Shown: positions 38,931 through 47,902 of the stretch, one piece after another | How the letters are laid out: each line of letters starts with the position of its first letter | Numbering within the stretch: the stretch's first letter is position 1 | From: Myxococcaceae bacterium | GTDB lineage: Bacteria; Myxococcota; Myxococcia; Myxococcales; Myxococcaceae | NCBI GenBank assembly: GCA_016793725.1 | Contig: JAEUJP010000707.1 | Location: 1 to 49,678 of the forward strand | Reading direction: 5' to 3' | DNA: 49,678 nt | Translations under genes and position numbers: made by a program | Notes under the pieces: model-generated | What the model was told of the DNA's origin: nothing | Databases searched by the model: none | Seen by the model: only the letters and a program-made list of their open reading frames with translations

Positions 38931-39448
38931 AGATGCGACGGTCGCTTCCGTCGCGACGCCAAGCTCCGCGGCTTGAGGCCAGGCCCGTCGAGGCACCGTC
39001 CGGGCCAGGTCACCCGGCAGGCAGGCTGACGAGCACGGTGTCGGGTAGCTCCAAGTTTGGTGCGGTACTTCGCGACGAGGGCTGGCCTGTCGAAGTACCG
39101 CACGAAACTTGGAGCTGGCTGACCACGTGGGCCCAAGCCTCTGGTCTCTCGGCTCGACGTGGGCTCGGGGGGGCCGGGTGAACGAGGGTCACATTTTGGA
39201 AACGAGTGAGGGTAGAAATCTGTACTCATCTCGTACCGAAAAAGTGGGTCGTCTCCCCTCGGCTCCAAGCGCCCGTGAAGAAGGCAACGCGAGCGCAGAA
39301 GAATCGCCGCTTCCGCGTTGGCCAGCCCGCGCGCTGCGCAGCGAGCCGAGACCCGAGAAGCAGGCCCTGGAGCTGAACCACTTCGCCTCCCCGCCACGCT
39401 AAGAACCCAGGCGAGGGCGGTCTCTCGACGCGGCCCGAGACGCCCGAG
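38931..39448. other. Gene-free region with hairpin
   Basis: About 520 bp without a convincing gene. It contains the long inverted repeat at 39047-39116 and a relatively AT-rich patch at about 39188-39245 (ATTTTGGAAACGAG, GTAGAAATCTGTACTCATC) that could hold a promoter for the methyltransferase gene or be a remnant of foreign DNA. Confidence 0.5.
39047..39116. repeat. Long inverted repeat, 26-bp arms
   Basis: Left arm 39047-39072 begins AGCTCCAAGTTT and ends GCGGTACTTCG; right arm 39091-39116 is its reverse complement with one mismatch (position 13). The spacer is 18 bp. As RNA it would form a 26-bp stem on either strand. It lies upstream of a decayed lipoprotein gene in a gene-free region. 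No transposase is nearby. It may be a mobile-element scar, an attenuator or a small-RNA structure. Confidence 0.85.
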
Positions 39449-39859
39449 ATGCCCAAGCCGTCCGCAAGAATCGTCGAGCTCGTCGAAGCGCTGCCGCTGC
39501 GCCGCGGCATGCGCGTGCTCGAGCTCGGCTGCGGCCCCGGCGTCGCGGCCCGCCTCGTCGCCGAGCGCATCGGCGCCAAGAACGTGCTCGGCATCGACCG
39601 CTCGAAAACCGCCATCGCGCAGGCACGCAAGAGCGCCCCCGAGCTCACCTTCCGCGTCGCCGCCATCGAAGACTTCACGCTCGCTGCAGACGAACGACCC
39701 TACGACCTCGCCTTCGCCCTGCGCGTCGGCGCGCTCGACGGCCGGCACCCCGAGCTCGAAGCGAAAGCCCTCGCTCGCATCACCGCCGCCCTCACGAAGA
39801 AGGGCCGCCTCTTCATCGACGGAGGCGACCCTCTTCGCGAGCTGAAGCTCAATCGGTGA
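39449..39859 (+). CDS. Class I SAM-dependent methyltransferase (small)
   Basis: 136-aa protein. Motif I is MRVLELGCGPGVAARLVAER, motif post-I GIDRSKTAIAQAR, motif II YDLAFALRVGAL and motif III LTKKGRLFIDGG, in the correct order for a Rossmann methyltransferase. It is shorter than most (usually 180-260 aa), ending soon after motif III, so it lacks the last strands; it might be a minimal or truncated enzyme. Substrate unknown. It overlaps the convergent glycoside-hydrolase-like gene by 11 bp. Confidence 0.85.
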   Translation: MPKPSARIVELVEALPLRRGMRVLELGCGPGVAARLVAERIGAKNVLGIDRSKTAIAQARKSAPELTFRVAAIEDFTLAADERPYDLAFALRVGALDGRHPELEAKALARITAALTKKGRLFIDGGDPLRELKLNR

Positions 39860-41711
39860 CCGAGTCGACGTACACCGTGCCCGACCAGCCCGCCGCCGGC
39901 GTCAGCTCGAGGCCCAGCTGATACAGCGGCGCCGCGTTCGCCGGCACGTTCACCGACAGCGTGTTCCACGCGCCCTTCGTCAGCGCCGAGCCCGCCGTCC
40001 ACACGCCCGTGTACCGCCACGTGTTGCTCTCGAGCACGAACGGCTGCACCGACGTCAGGTTCGCGTTCGACGGCACCCACAGGCGGAACGTCACCCGCTT
40101 GCCCCCCGAGATGGGCGGGTTCGTCACCGCCGGCGTCACCCGCGCGCCCATCAGGCTCACCGCCAATGACCTCGTGCCCGCATACGCGCGCGTCGCCGAG
40201 ACGCTGCCGGCGCTCCAGCCCTGCGCCGACGCCTCGAAGTTGTACCGCGCCGGGTCGCCGCCCGCCGGCACCACGAACGTCGCCGCAGACTCGTTGCGGT
40301 GCAGCACGGCGCCCGCCGCGTCGAGCACGCTCAGCTTCACCGTGTACGTGCCCGCCGTCGTCGTCGTGAACGTGTACACACACGTCGTCGCCGAGGTGCA
40401 CGTCTGTGACCCCACCAGGCCCGACGCACCATGCACCTCGACCACGACGCCCGTGCCCGTGCCGTTCACCACCGTCGCCGTCACCGTCGTGCCCACCACC
40501 GTCGCGCTCGACGTGATGACCGGAGCACCGCCCGGCCCCCGCGGCAGCGCGAGCCCACCCGCGAGCAGAAACGGCCCGGCGTTGTTCTTCAGGTAGTTCC
40601 CGTCGGTCTCGTGCGTCGCCTGGCACGACTCGCCGCGGCCGAACAGCAGCGCCGCGACTCCGTTCGTGCCGAGCTTCTCGCGGTGCGGCGCGCTGCCCGG
40701 CCCGAACAACCACTGCGACCGGTTGTCTTTGTAGCCAGAGCCCTGCGCGCCGTTGAAGCAGACGTTGCTCTGCGTCATCGACCCTTCGGGAATCTGCCAG
40801 ACCACCCAGCGCTTGTTCGCTTTCACGTTCCACAAGCGCAGCCACTCGGCCCAGCGGTTGAAGCTCGCGCTCGTCAGCGACGCCGTGTCCGACGTGTCTC
40901 ACCAGCGGTTCTCACCGCGCACCAGCCGGTAGTAGTCGGCGTCGCGGTCGAGCGGGTCGGCGACCAGCACGTCGTACTGCGCGAGCCCGAACGGCACGAG
41001 AAAGTTGTACGCCTGGTCCACGTGCGGCTGCAGCGGCTGCGTCACACTGAAGCTGAACAGCTCGTGCCCCGTCGCCCAGCCCGACACATGCAGCCCCAAG
41101 ATGACGTTCGACGCGCCCACCGCGTCGCGCAGCGCGAGAAACGCGCGGCCCCACCCGCCAATCGTGTTCGGCAGCCCCTGAAGCTCGGGCAGCCCCGACG
41201 CCGCCACCGCCGCGTACACGTTCGGGTTGTGCTGGCTCTGCGCCTCGAGCAGGCCCGTGCCGTCGGGCTCGACCAGCAGCAGCACCGGCGCGTCGTACTG
41301 CTTCGCCTTCTGCATCAAGAGCTTCACGTCGGCGAAGTACGCCCGCATCGTCGTCGCGTTCTGCGTCTTCGCGAGAAACGCGCTCTCGCCGCCGCCCGGC
41401 TCGCTGTGAAACTGGTACAGGCTGAACGCCGGCAGGTAGCCCTGCGTCTGGCACTCGCGCATGAAGTCGAGCGCGAACTGCCCGTCGGCCGGCCCCCAGC
41501 CCCAGTTGTTCACCCAGCCCTTCGTCAGGTACCGATACCGCACGTCCCATCGAGCGCCGCTGCTCTTCATCCACGTGCGCCCCGTGTCTTCGTTCAGACC
41601 GACCGCGAGGCGCGCAGGCATGCCCGAGGGAATGCTGCCGGCGGGCGAGCCCACCGCGGCAACTGCACTCCCAGCGACCAGAAGACACACGACGGACAAG
41701 AGACTTCGCAT
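39849..41711 (-). pseudogene. Secreted glycoside-hydrolase-like gene split by one in-frame TGA
   Basis: One continuous frame of 620 codons interrupted only by TGA at 40899-40901 (NRW-stop-DTSDTASL). Part 1 (270 aa, 40899-41711) has a signal peptide (MRSLLSVVCLLVAGSAVA) and a TIM-barrel-like domain (ARWDVRYRYLTKGWVNNWGW, PVLLLVEPDGTGLL, NVILGLHVSGWATGHE). The barrel continues after the stop (SASFNRWAEWLRLW, KRWVVWQIPEGSM), then a Gly/Pro linker, an Ig/PKD-like domain (TTTTAGTYTVKLSVLDAAG) and a C-terminal carbohydrate-binding-like jelly roll (YNFEASAQGWSAG). The stop falls inside the barrel, so the truncated product is probably inactive unless read through. TGG-TGA could be a former TGG-TGG. 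Shine-Dalgarno-like GAGGAG lies 10 nt before the ATG. Confidence 0.75.
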
Positions 41712-41721
41712 CTCGATACGA

Positions 41722-41727
41722 CTCCTC
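41722..41727 (-). promoter_or_regulatory. Ribosome binding site of the split secreted-enzyme gene
   Basis: GAGGAG on the minus strand, 10 nt before the ATG at 41711. Its preservation suggests the first part may still be translated. Confidence 0.45.
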
Positions 41728-41840
41728 GGTTGTGAACAGGGCAGCGCGCTGGGAGTTGCGACCCCTCACGAGGAGCCACACTTCGACCTGTTGAAATGAG
41801 TCGTTGCCGTAACAAGATTCGGCGCCGTCGCAAGGGGTGC

Positions 41841-41846
41841 TAGTCA
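41841..41846 (+). promoter_or_regulatory. -10-like TAGTCA before dihydroorotase
   Basis: TAGTCA ends 7 nt before the GTG start at 41854, matching the leaderless spacing seen elsewhere in the window. TTCGGC at 41818-41823 is a weak -35 candidate. Confidence 0.35.
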
Positions 41847-41853
41847 CCGGCCC

Positions 41854-43176
41854 GTGATCAGCTACGACCTCGTCGTTCACGGCGGCACCGTCGCAACTCC
41901 CAGCGGCATCGTTCGCACCGACGTCGGCATCAAAGACGGCCGCATCGAAGCCGTCGGCGACCTCGGCTCGGCCACTGCCGCCGAGAAGCTCTCTGCCCGC
42001 GGCCTGCACGTGCTGCCCGGCGTCATCGACAGCCAGGTTCACTTTCGCGAGCCCGGCCTCACCCACAAAGAAGACATCGGCTCGGGCAGCGCCTCGGCCG
42101 CCATGGGCGGCGTCACCACGTTCTTCGAGATGCCGAACACCCAGCCCAACACCACCACCGCCGAGGCCCTCGCGTGGAAGGTGCGCCGCGCGAAAGAAAC
42201 GAGCTGGGTCGACTTCGCGTTCTACGTCGGCGCCTCACCCGAAAACGCCGACGGCCTCGGCCTGCTCGAGGGCCTCGAGGGCTGCGCCGGCGTGAAGGTG
42301 TTTCTGGGCTCGTCGACCGGCACGCTGCTGGTCGACGACCCCGCCGTGCTCGCCCGCGTGCTGCGCTCGGGCACCCGCCGCGTCGCCTGCCACAGCGAGC
42401 TCGAGTCGCGCCTCAAAGAGCGCAAAGAGCTCGCCAAGACCGTTCACGACCACCCCGTCTGGCGCGACGAAGCGTGCGCCGTCGAGTCGACGCGCCGCCT
42501 GCTCGAGGCCGCCCGCGCCGCGAAGCGCCCCGTGCACGTGCTGCACGTCACCACCGCCGGCGAAATTCCCCTGCTCGAGGCCGCGCGCGACATCGCCACC
42601 TTCGAGGTCTGCCCGCAGCACCTCACGCTCGAAGCGCCCGACTGCTACGACCGCCTCGGCACCTTCGCGCAGATGAACCCGCCCATTCGTGAAGGCCGCC
42701 ACCGCGCCGCCCTGTGGGATGCGGTGAAGCGCGGCCTCGTCGACGTGCTCGGCTCAGACCATGCGCCGCACACGCGCGAAGAGAAGGCGAAGCCGTACCC
42801 CGCCTCGCCGAGCGGCATGCCCGGCGTTCAGACGCTGCTGCCGCTGATGCTGAACCACGTGCACGAGGGCCGCCTGCCGCTCGAGCGCGTCGTCGACCTG
42901 ACGGCGCACGGCCCCGCTCGCATCTTCGGGCTGCCCACGAAGGGCCGCATCGAGGTCGGCCGCGACGCCGACCTGACGCTCGTCGACCTCAAGCGCGAGC
43001 ACGTCATCACCGCGGCCGAGCAGCGCACCCGCGTGGGGTGGTCTCCGTTCGACGGCATGAAGGTGACGGGCTACCCCATCGGCACACTGCTGCGCGGCCA
43101 GTTCGTGATGCGCGAGGGTGTGCTGCAGGGCAAGCCCGGTGGCAGGCCGGTTCAGGTCGGCGCCTTCGTCGAATGA
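41854..43176 (+). CDS. pyrC: Dihydroorotase
   Basis: 440-aa amidohydrolase catalysing reversible cyclisation of carbamoyl-aspartate to dihydroorotate in pyrimidine synthesis. Motifs in order: VLPGVIDSQVHFREPG (metal-binding HxH-type start), GVTTFFEMPNTQPNT, the carboxylated Lys in GVKVFLGSSTG, VHVLHVTTAGE, VCPQHLTL, AQMNPPIRE and metal Asp in DVLGSDHAPHT. Length and motifs fit a class I bacterial dihydroorotase; allantoinase and hydantoinase relatives are less likely given CPQHL and NPPIR. No other pyr gene is near. Start is GTG at 41854, supported by a -10-like box 7 nt upstream. Confidence 0.93.
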   Translation: MISYDLVVHGGTVATPSGIVRTDVGIKDGRIEAVGDLGSATAAEKLSARGLHVLPGVIDSQVHFREPGLTHKEDIGSGSASAAMGGVTTFFEMPNTQPNTTTAEALAWKVRRAKETSWVDFAFYVGASPENADGLGLLEGLEGCAGVKVFLGSSTGTLLVDDPAVLARVLRSGTRRVACHSELESRLKERKELAKTVHDHPVWRDEACAVESTRRLLEAARAAKRPVHVLHVTTAGEIPLLEAARDIATFEVCPQHLTLEAPDCYDRLGTFAQMNPPIREGRHRAALWDAVKRGLVDVLGSDHAPHTREEKAKPYPASPSGMPGVQTLLPLMLNHVHEGRLPLERVVDLTAHGPARIFGLPTKGRIEVGRDADLTLVDLKREHVITAAEQRTRVGWSPFDGMKVTGYPIGTLLRGQFVMREGVLQGKPGGRPVQVGAFVE

Positions 43177-43206
43177 AACGATGAACCCGACCGGCCGCCG
43201 CTCGCT

Positions 43207-44256
43207 CTACTCGCGCGTGCGCCCAATCTCTTGCATCGCGACCAGCTCGGCCTTCACGTTCGTGCCGTTGCGCTCGTTGTACCGCGTGAGCGCCTTCTGG
43301 AACTCGGCGTTCAGCTCCGCTTCCGTGCACACGCCCGCGGGGTGCGCGAAGTACTTGCCGTCGCCCAGGTAGATGGCGTTCTCGCCGCCGTACCCGCCGC
43401 GGCGCAGCTCGTCGGGCGCGCCCTTGAAGTCGAAGTACACGTTGTCGCCCGGCTTCAGGTTTTTCGTGCGCCAGGTGTCGTTCGCGCCGAGCGCCGCCTC
43501 GGGCGGCCGCTTCGTCGGGTCGAACCCCGGCTGCTCGCGCAGCGTGTTCATGCTGTTCTCGAGCGCGCCGCCCTTCGCGCCCTGAAACGGCAGCGCCATG
43601 CCGCCGTTCGCGTTCACCCACGCGTCGAACTTCTCGGGGCCCATCGCCTTCATCATGGCCGAGTACTGCACCAGCTTCTGCGCCGTCGCGCAGTCGACCT
43701 GGTAGTGCTGCGTCTTGTCGAGAAAGTGGTTCACCGCGTCAGACGGCTTGACGCCGTCTTTCAGCTTGAGGCGCATGCCCGTCGTCGCGCTCGTGTCCTG
43801 CTCCCACATGTTCATCGGCAGCTTCGTCTGCGCGATCGACTCGGGGAAGCCGAGCTTCTTGTCGGCCACGTGCTGCGACACCTCTTTGAGCGACTGCTCG
43901 TACTTCGCCCGCGCCTCGGGCGTCGCCACCGGCCCGTCGATGCGGTTGCTCGGTATCTGCGGAGGCCGGTTGTTCAAGAGCTTGTTCAGGTAGTTGCCGA
44001 TGTCGGCCATCAGCCCGTTCTGCAGCTGCGCCCCCGAGAACGAAGGCAGGCCCTCGACGAACGGCGCGGCCGGCGGCTGCCCGGCAGGCGCCGTCGGCGT
44101 CGCCGGCCCCGACTCGAACTGGCTCTCGATGGAGTGCCCCACTTCTTTCGCCGTCTCGACCGCCGGCGCGACCGCCGCCTGCACCGGGTCAGCCGCCTGC
44201 GAGACCATGTTGGAGAGGGTGGTGCCGACGCTGCGAACGCTGTCGATGAGGCCCAT
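43207..44256 (-). CDS. Tgl-type protein-glutamine gamma-glutamyltransferase
   Basis: 349-aa protein. The catalytic half resembles Bacillus Tgl: candidate Cys189 in YQVDCATAQKL, Glu292 in GGENAIYLGDGKYF and His305 in YFAHPAGV. The 13-residue Glu-His spacing equals that of Glu187-His200 in B. subtilis Tgl (recalled from memory). NLKPGDNVYFDFKGAPDELR is the loop before the Glu. The N-terminal 100 residues are amphipathic and Pro/Ala-rich (IDSVRSVGTTLSNMVSQAAD, PATPTAPAGQPPAAPF), possibly a targeting region. It would cross-link proteins through Gln-Lys isopeptide bonds. ATG at 44256 is preferred over GTG at 44280; a -10-like GATAAC ends 9 nt upstream. Confidence 0.8.
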   Translation of the reverse strand: MGLIDSVRSVGTTLSNMVSQAADPVQAAVAPAVETAKEVGHSIESQFESGPATPTAPAGQPPAAPFVEGLPSFSGAQLQNGLMADIGNYLNKLLNNRPPQIPSNRIDGPVATPEARAKYEQSLKEVSQHVADKKLGFPESIAQTKLPMNMWEQDTSATTGMRLKLKDGVKPSDAVNHFLDKTQHYQVDCATAQKLVQYSAMMKAMGPEKFDAWVNANGGMALPFQGAKGGALENSMNTLREQPGFDPTKRPPEAALGANDTWRTKNLKPGDNVYFDFKGAPDELRRGGYGGENAIYLGDGKYFAHPAGVCTEAELNAEFQKALTRYNERNGTNVKAELVAMQEIGRTRE

Positions 44257-44334
44257 GTGGCCCGTGTTATCGACCCTCACCGCGGGCTGTTGAGCCGATC
44301 TTCGGCGTCTACAGCTGTGGCCCAGCCGGCCACA

Positions 44335-44880
44335 CTACCAGTCGAAGAACTTCTTCATCTGGCCTGGCTGCGACGGCGTGCCCTCGGGCACCGGCTCTGT
44401 AGGCCCCGAACGCACCAGCCAGTTCAGCGCGAGCAGAATTGCCGCGAGCACCACGAACGCCACCGCGATCGGCACCAGCGGGTGCAGCTTCTTCGTCGGC
44501 GCCCTCGGCCCGCCGGCCGCGTTCAGCCGCCGCGACTCTTCGAGCAGCTTCTGCGCCTCGCGCGCCTTCTTCGGCGTGCCCGTCGCCTTCGTCGACTCTT
44601 CATCGTCGTCGTCGTCGAGCTTGCTCTGCCGCGCCGGCACGTGCGCCGGGGCCGGCTTCGCGGTCGCCGGTTTTTTCGGTACGGGCCCCGGCGACGGGTC
44701 GACCCGCGTCGCCTCGTCGTCGACGACCGCCGGCATGTCGGGCGCCGTCATCGGCCCGCTCGACCCGCCCGTCTCGACCGCGGGCATCTCGGCCACCGTG
44801 GGCGCGCCGCCTTGCGGGTCGGTGGTCGGCCCGGTGAAGGTCGTGCTGTCCCTGCGGTCGTTCGGCACGGTGCTAAACAT
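44335..44880 (-). CDS. Single-pass membrane protein with acidic and Pro/Ala-rich N-terminus
   Basis: 181-aa protein. The N-terminal 120 residues are low complexity (TTFTGPTTDPQGGAPTVAEM, an acidic run LDDDDDEE, KKAREAQKLLEESRRL). One transmembrane helix lies near the C-terminus (LHPLVPIAVAFVVLAAILLA), followed by a short outer tail (GTPSQPGQMKKFFDW). It might be a phosphorylation target or anchor; nothing defines the family. An upstream open extension has poor composition. Its start codon is only 10 bp from the divergent start of the hydrolase lipoprotein. Confidence 0.68.
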   Translation of the reverse strand: MFSTVPNDRRDSTTFTGPTTDPQGGAPTVAEMPAVETGGSSGPMTAPDMPAVVDDEATRVDPSPGPVPKKPATAKPAPAHVPARQSKLDDDDDEESTKATGTPKKAREAQKLLEESRRLNAAGGPRAPTKKLHPLVPIAVAFVVLAAILLALNWLVRSGPTEPVPEGTPSQPGQMKKFFDW

Positions 44881-44890
44881 CGTACTACCG

Positions 44891-46843
44891 ATGTACCACC
44901 GCGCCGCTTTGGGGCTGATCATCTTTGTCGCCTGCGCTGCGGCCAACTGCAGGGGCGCTCCCACCGAGGTCCCCGGCACCCAGGTGAACATGCGGTTTAC
45001 CCGCGAGTCGCTGTGGGACGCTCCGTTTCCCAGCGATGACCTGAAGGGCGAAGACCGCATCGACCTGGGCAAGTTCCCCACCCGCAACATCGCCCTCGTC
45101 GCCCAGGTGCGCAGCGTCGCCGCCCGCGCCGGCGGCTTCTCGACCTCGGCCGGCATCTTCTTCACCCTCACCGGCGCCCCCGGCCCGCTGCCTGCGCTCG
45201 CCGACACCGTGAAGCCCGCCTCGCCCGTGTTTCTCGTCGAGCTCCACACCGGCCTGCGCTACCCCATCGAGGTCGGGTACTCGGCCGAGGGCAGCCGCTA
45301 CGGTGCGCCGAAGCAGCTCGCCCTGCTGCCGCTTCAAGGCGTGCCGCTCGAGCCGGCCCGGCGCTACGCCGCCGTCGTGCTGCGCGCCCTGAACGACGAG
45401 GCGGGCGCACCGCTCGGAGTCTCGCTCTCGATGGCGCAGCTCCTCGCCGGGCGCACGCCCGAGGGCATGGGTGACGCCACGGCCGCCGAGTACCACGAAG
45501 CCCTTCGGGGCCTCGGCGTGCCCGCGGCCGACGTCGCGGGTCTCGCGGTGTTCACCACCGGGCAGCCCACCGTCGAGCTGCAGGCGTTCTACGACGCGGC
45601 CTCGGCCCGGCCCCCGCCCGCGCTCACCGCGCCGCTCGTACAGAAAGAGGTGTTCGACGAGTACTGCGTGTTCGAGTCGAAGGTGCCGATGCCCGTCTAC
45701 CAGTCGGGCACGCCGCCGTACGCGACGACCGGCGGCACCTGGGGTGACCCGGCCGACGGGCCCGTGCGCACCGAAGACGCGCGGCTCTTCATCACCGTGC
45801 CGCGCCGCGCGATGCCCGACGCCGGCTGGGGCCTCGTCGACTTCATTCCCGCCGGCGGCGGCGCAGACCGCACCCTCATCGAGCGCGTCGTGCGCGGCGC
45901 CGACGGAGGCGACGCCTCTGACGCCGGCACCGGCCCCGCCCTGCACCTCGCCCGCGCCGGCTTCGTCGGCCTCACCGTCGACGGCCCCCTCGTCGGCAGC
46001 CGCAACCCCACCGGCGGCGACGAGCAGTTCCTGCTCTTCAACCTCACGAACCTGCCCGCCCTGCGCGACAACCTGCGCCAGAGCGCGCTCGAGGTCGCGC
46101 TGCACACGCGCCTCGTCGACACCGGCGCCCTGAACGTCGACGTCTCGAGCTGCCCCGGCGCCACGAGCCCGCTGCACATCGACCCGGCCCACCTCGCCCT
46201 GATGGGCCACTCGATGGGCGCTACCATTCTGCCGCTCGCCGCCGCCGTGCAGCCCAGGGTCGGCGCGCTCGTGCTCTCGGGCGCCGGCGGCAGCTGGGTT
46301 CACAACCTCATCTACAAGGCGAAGCCCATCGAGGTGCGCCCGTTCGCCGAGCTGCTCGTCGACGTGCCCGCCGGCTCGCTCACCGCGTTCGACCCGCTCG
46401 TCTCGCTCGTGCAGTGGGCGGCCGAAGGCGCCGACCCGCCGCTCTACGGCCCCTCGCTGCGCGGCCGCGTGCACGTGCTGATGGAGCAGGGCATCGTCGA
46501 CCACTACATCTTGCCGCGCATCGCGAACGCCACGTCGCTGTCGCTCGCGCTCGACCTCGCCGGCCCCGCGCTCGACGACGCCGCAGAGCTCGTCGACCAG
46601 CAGCGCGCCCTCGACGTGCTGCCCCTCGTCGGCCGCGGCGCCGTGTCACTGCCGGCCACCGCGAACCGCGACGGCAAGACCGCCGTCGTCGTGCAGCACC
46701 TGAGCGACGGCGTTCAAGACGGGCACGAGGTGCTGTACCAGCTCGACGCGCCGAAACATCAGGTCCGCTGCTTTCTTCAGACGTGGCTGCGGGGCGCGCC
46801 GGTCGTGCCACCCGGCGGCCCCGCAGATGCGGCGTGTGAATGA
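44891..46843 (+). CDS. Alpha/beta-hydrolase lipoprotein
   Basis: 650-aa protein. MYHRAALGLIIFVAC is a lipoprotein signal with lipobox FVAC. A beta-rich N-terminal half (about 20-330) carries WDAPFPSDDLKGEDRIDLG and ends in RLFITVPRRAMP. The C-terminal half is an alpha/beta hydrolase with nucleophile elbow LALMGHSMGATI, a late HYILPR segment, and the Asp/Gln-rich C-terminus (VVQHLSDGVQDGHEVLY) bearing the His. Similar large lipase/esterase-like lipoproteins occur in myxobacteria. Substrate unknown. An internal DGGDASDAG insert is typical of the lineage. It ends 28 bp from the convergent lipoprotein gene. Confidence 0.85.
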   Translation: MYHRAALGLIIFVACAAANCRGAPTEVPGTQVNMRFTRESLWDAPFPSDDLKGEDRIDLGKFPTRNIALVAQVRSVAARAGGFSTSAGIFFTLTGAPGPLPALADTVKPASPVFLVELHTGLRYPIEVGYSAEGSRYGAPKQLALLPLQGVPLEPARRYAAVVLRALNDEAGAPLGVSLSMAQLLAGRTPEGMGDATAAEYHEALRGLGVPAADVAGLAVFTTGQPTVELQAFYDAASARPPPALTAPLVQKEVFDEYCVFESKVPMPVYQSGTPPYATTGGTWGDPADGPVRTEDARLFITVPRRAMPDAGWGLVDFIPAGGGADRTLIERVVRGADGGDASDAGTGPALHLARAGFVGLTVDGPLVGSRNPTGGDEQFLLFNLTNLPALRDNLRQSALEVALHTRLVDTGALNVDVSSCPGATSPLHIDPAHLALMGHSMGATILPLAAAVQPRVGALVLSGAGGSWVHNLIYKAKPIEVRPFAELLVDVPAGSLTAFDPLVSLVQWAAEGADPPLYGPSLRGRVHVLMEQGIVDHYILPRIANATSLSLALDLAGPALDDAAELVDQQRALDVLPLVGRGAVSLPATANRDGKTAVVVQHLSDGVQDGHEVLYQLDAPKHQVRCFLQTWLRGAPVVPPGGPADAACE

Positions 46844-46871
46844 GGTCAGGTAGAGCCGCGCGAACCGAAAA

Positions 46872-47768
46872 TCACGGCGTGACCGGCAGCGTCGCGAAGC
46901 TCGCCTCGGTGAACGCGCAGAGCTCGGCCTTGCCCTCGGTGGGGAACAGGCCCAGCGTGTCGTTGTAGTAGCTGCGGTTGAGCGAGCCGTCCCAGCACTC
47001 GGTGAACCGCACCTCGGAGCTCAGGTCGCCGCCGATGCCCGTCACGTCAGACCGGCCCTCGCCGCTCTGGTGCCAGCGCGACTTCACCGTCAGCGTCTCT
47101 TGAGCGAGCGAGCGCGTCGCGAAGTCGGCCGTCACGCGGAACTCGAAGCTGCCGTCGCCGCCCGCCGCCTGCGTGTACGCGTAGTCCGACGGCGTGCCGC
47201 CGCGAAAGCCGACCTTCACGTCGAGGTCTCTCTGCGCCGTGCGGCCGTACTTCACCTCGGCGCTGGTCTTCGCGTCGAGGTCGCGCAGCACGAACTCGCC
47301 GTTGCCCGCGACCCGGCCCTGGAACTCGTGTTTGCCCGAGAGCACCTCTTCGAACTCGCGCGTCTTCGACTTCGCGTCTTTCGGGCCGCGGCTCAGCACG
47401 TAGGTGTACGTGTCGTCGCCGGCCTTCTCCATCTCCAGGTGGAAGCTGTGGCGCCACAGCGGCTCGGTGAACGGGCCCCACTCGGCCTGCTCTTCGGTGA
47501 CGGAGTTGGGCTCGTGCGCGATGATCGCGCCCACCACGCCGAGCGTCAGGCCCACCCCACCGTTCACCACCACCGTCGCGAGCAGCGTCACGCCCGGCAT
47601 CAGCGCCGGCTTCACGTTCTCGTCGTTCAGGCCCTGCTTGTTCTGGTTGCCCTTCGACATCGAGACCTCGAGCCCCTGGCTCGAAGGCGACGCCGCGCGA
47701 AACTGCTCGAGCGGGGTGGGACCACAAGCGACGAACGCCGGCACCGCGAGGAGGATGAGCTTTTTCAT
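46872..47768 (-). CDS. Lipoprotein, hypothetical
   Basis: 298-aa protein. MKKLILLAVPAFVAC gives a lipoprotein signal with lipobox FVAC. A hydrophobic segment at about 57-84 (LLATVVVNGGVGLTLGVVGA) may insert in the membrane. The rest is beta-rich with Glu/Lys strands (HSFHLEMEKAGDDTYTYVLS, FEFRVTADFATRSLAQETLT) and two late Cys (FTECWDG, ELCAFTE). Family not recognised. It is convergent with the hydrolase lipoprotein and divergent from the Lys-rich protein by 134 bp. Confidence 0.8.
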   Translation of the reverse strand: MKKLILLAVPAFVACGPTPLEQFRAASPSSQGLEVSMSKGNQNKQGLNDENVKPALMPGVTLLATVVVNGGVGLTLGVVGAIIAHEPNSVTEEQAEWGPFTEPLWRHSFHLEMEKAGDDTYTYVLSRGPKDAKSKTREFEEVLSGKHEFQGRVAGNGEFVLRDLDAKTSAEVKYGRTAQRDLDVKVGFRGGTPSDYAYTQAAGGDGSFEFRVTADFATRSLAQETLTVKSRWHQSGEGRSDVTGIGGDLSSEVRFTECWDGSLNRSYYNDTLGLFPTEGKAELCAFTEASFATLPVTP

Positions 47769-47902
47769 GCGGCGAGGTTGAGCAAGCCCGGTGCCCAGGT
47801 CGCGCCGTCGTGTCTTCAGAGGTTTGGGCCTTGGAAATGCGACCTGGGTAGCGTTCGCGAGGCGACCCGGGTTGCGGCGCACATGGTAAGTCCCGCGGCG
47901 AC

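Noticed and set aside
39109..39402. 97-codon plus-strand frame in the gene-free region
   Set aside because: No ribosome binding site, starts inside the hairpin and has no recognisable fold or composition bias of a real gene.
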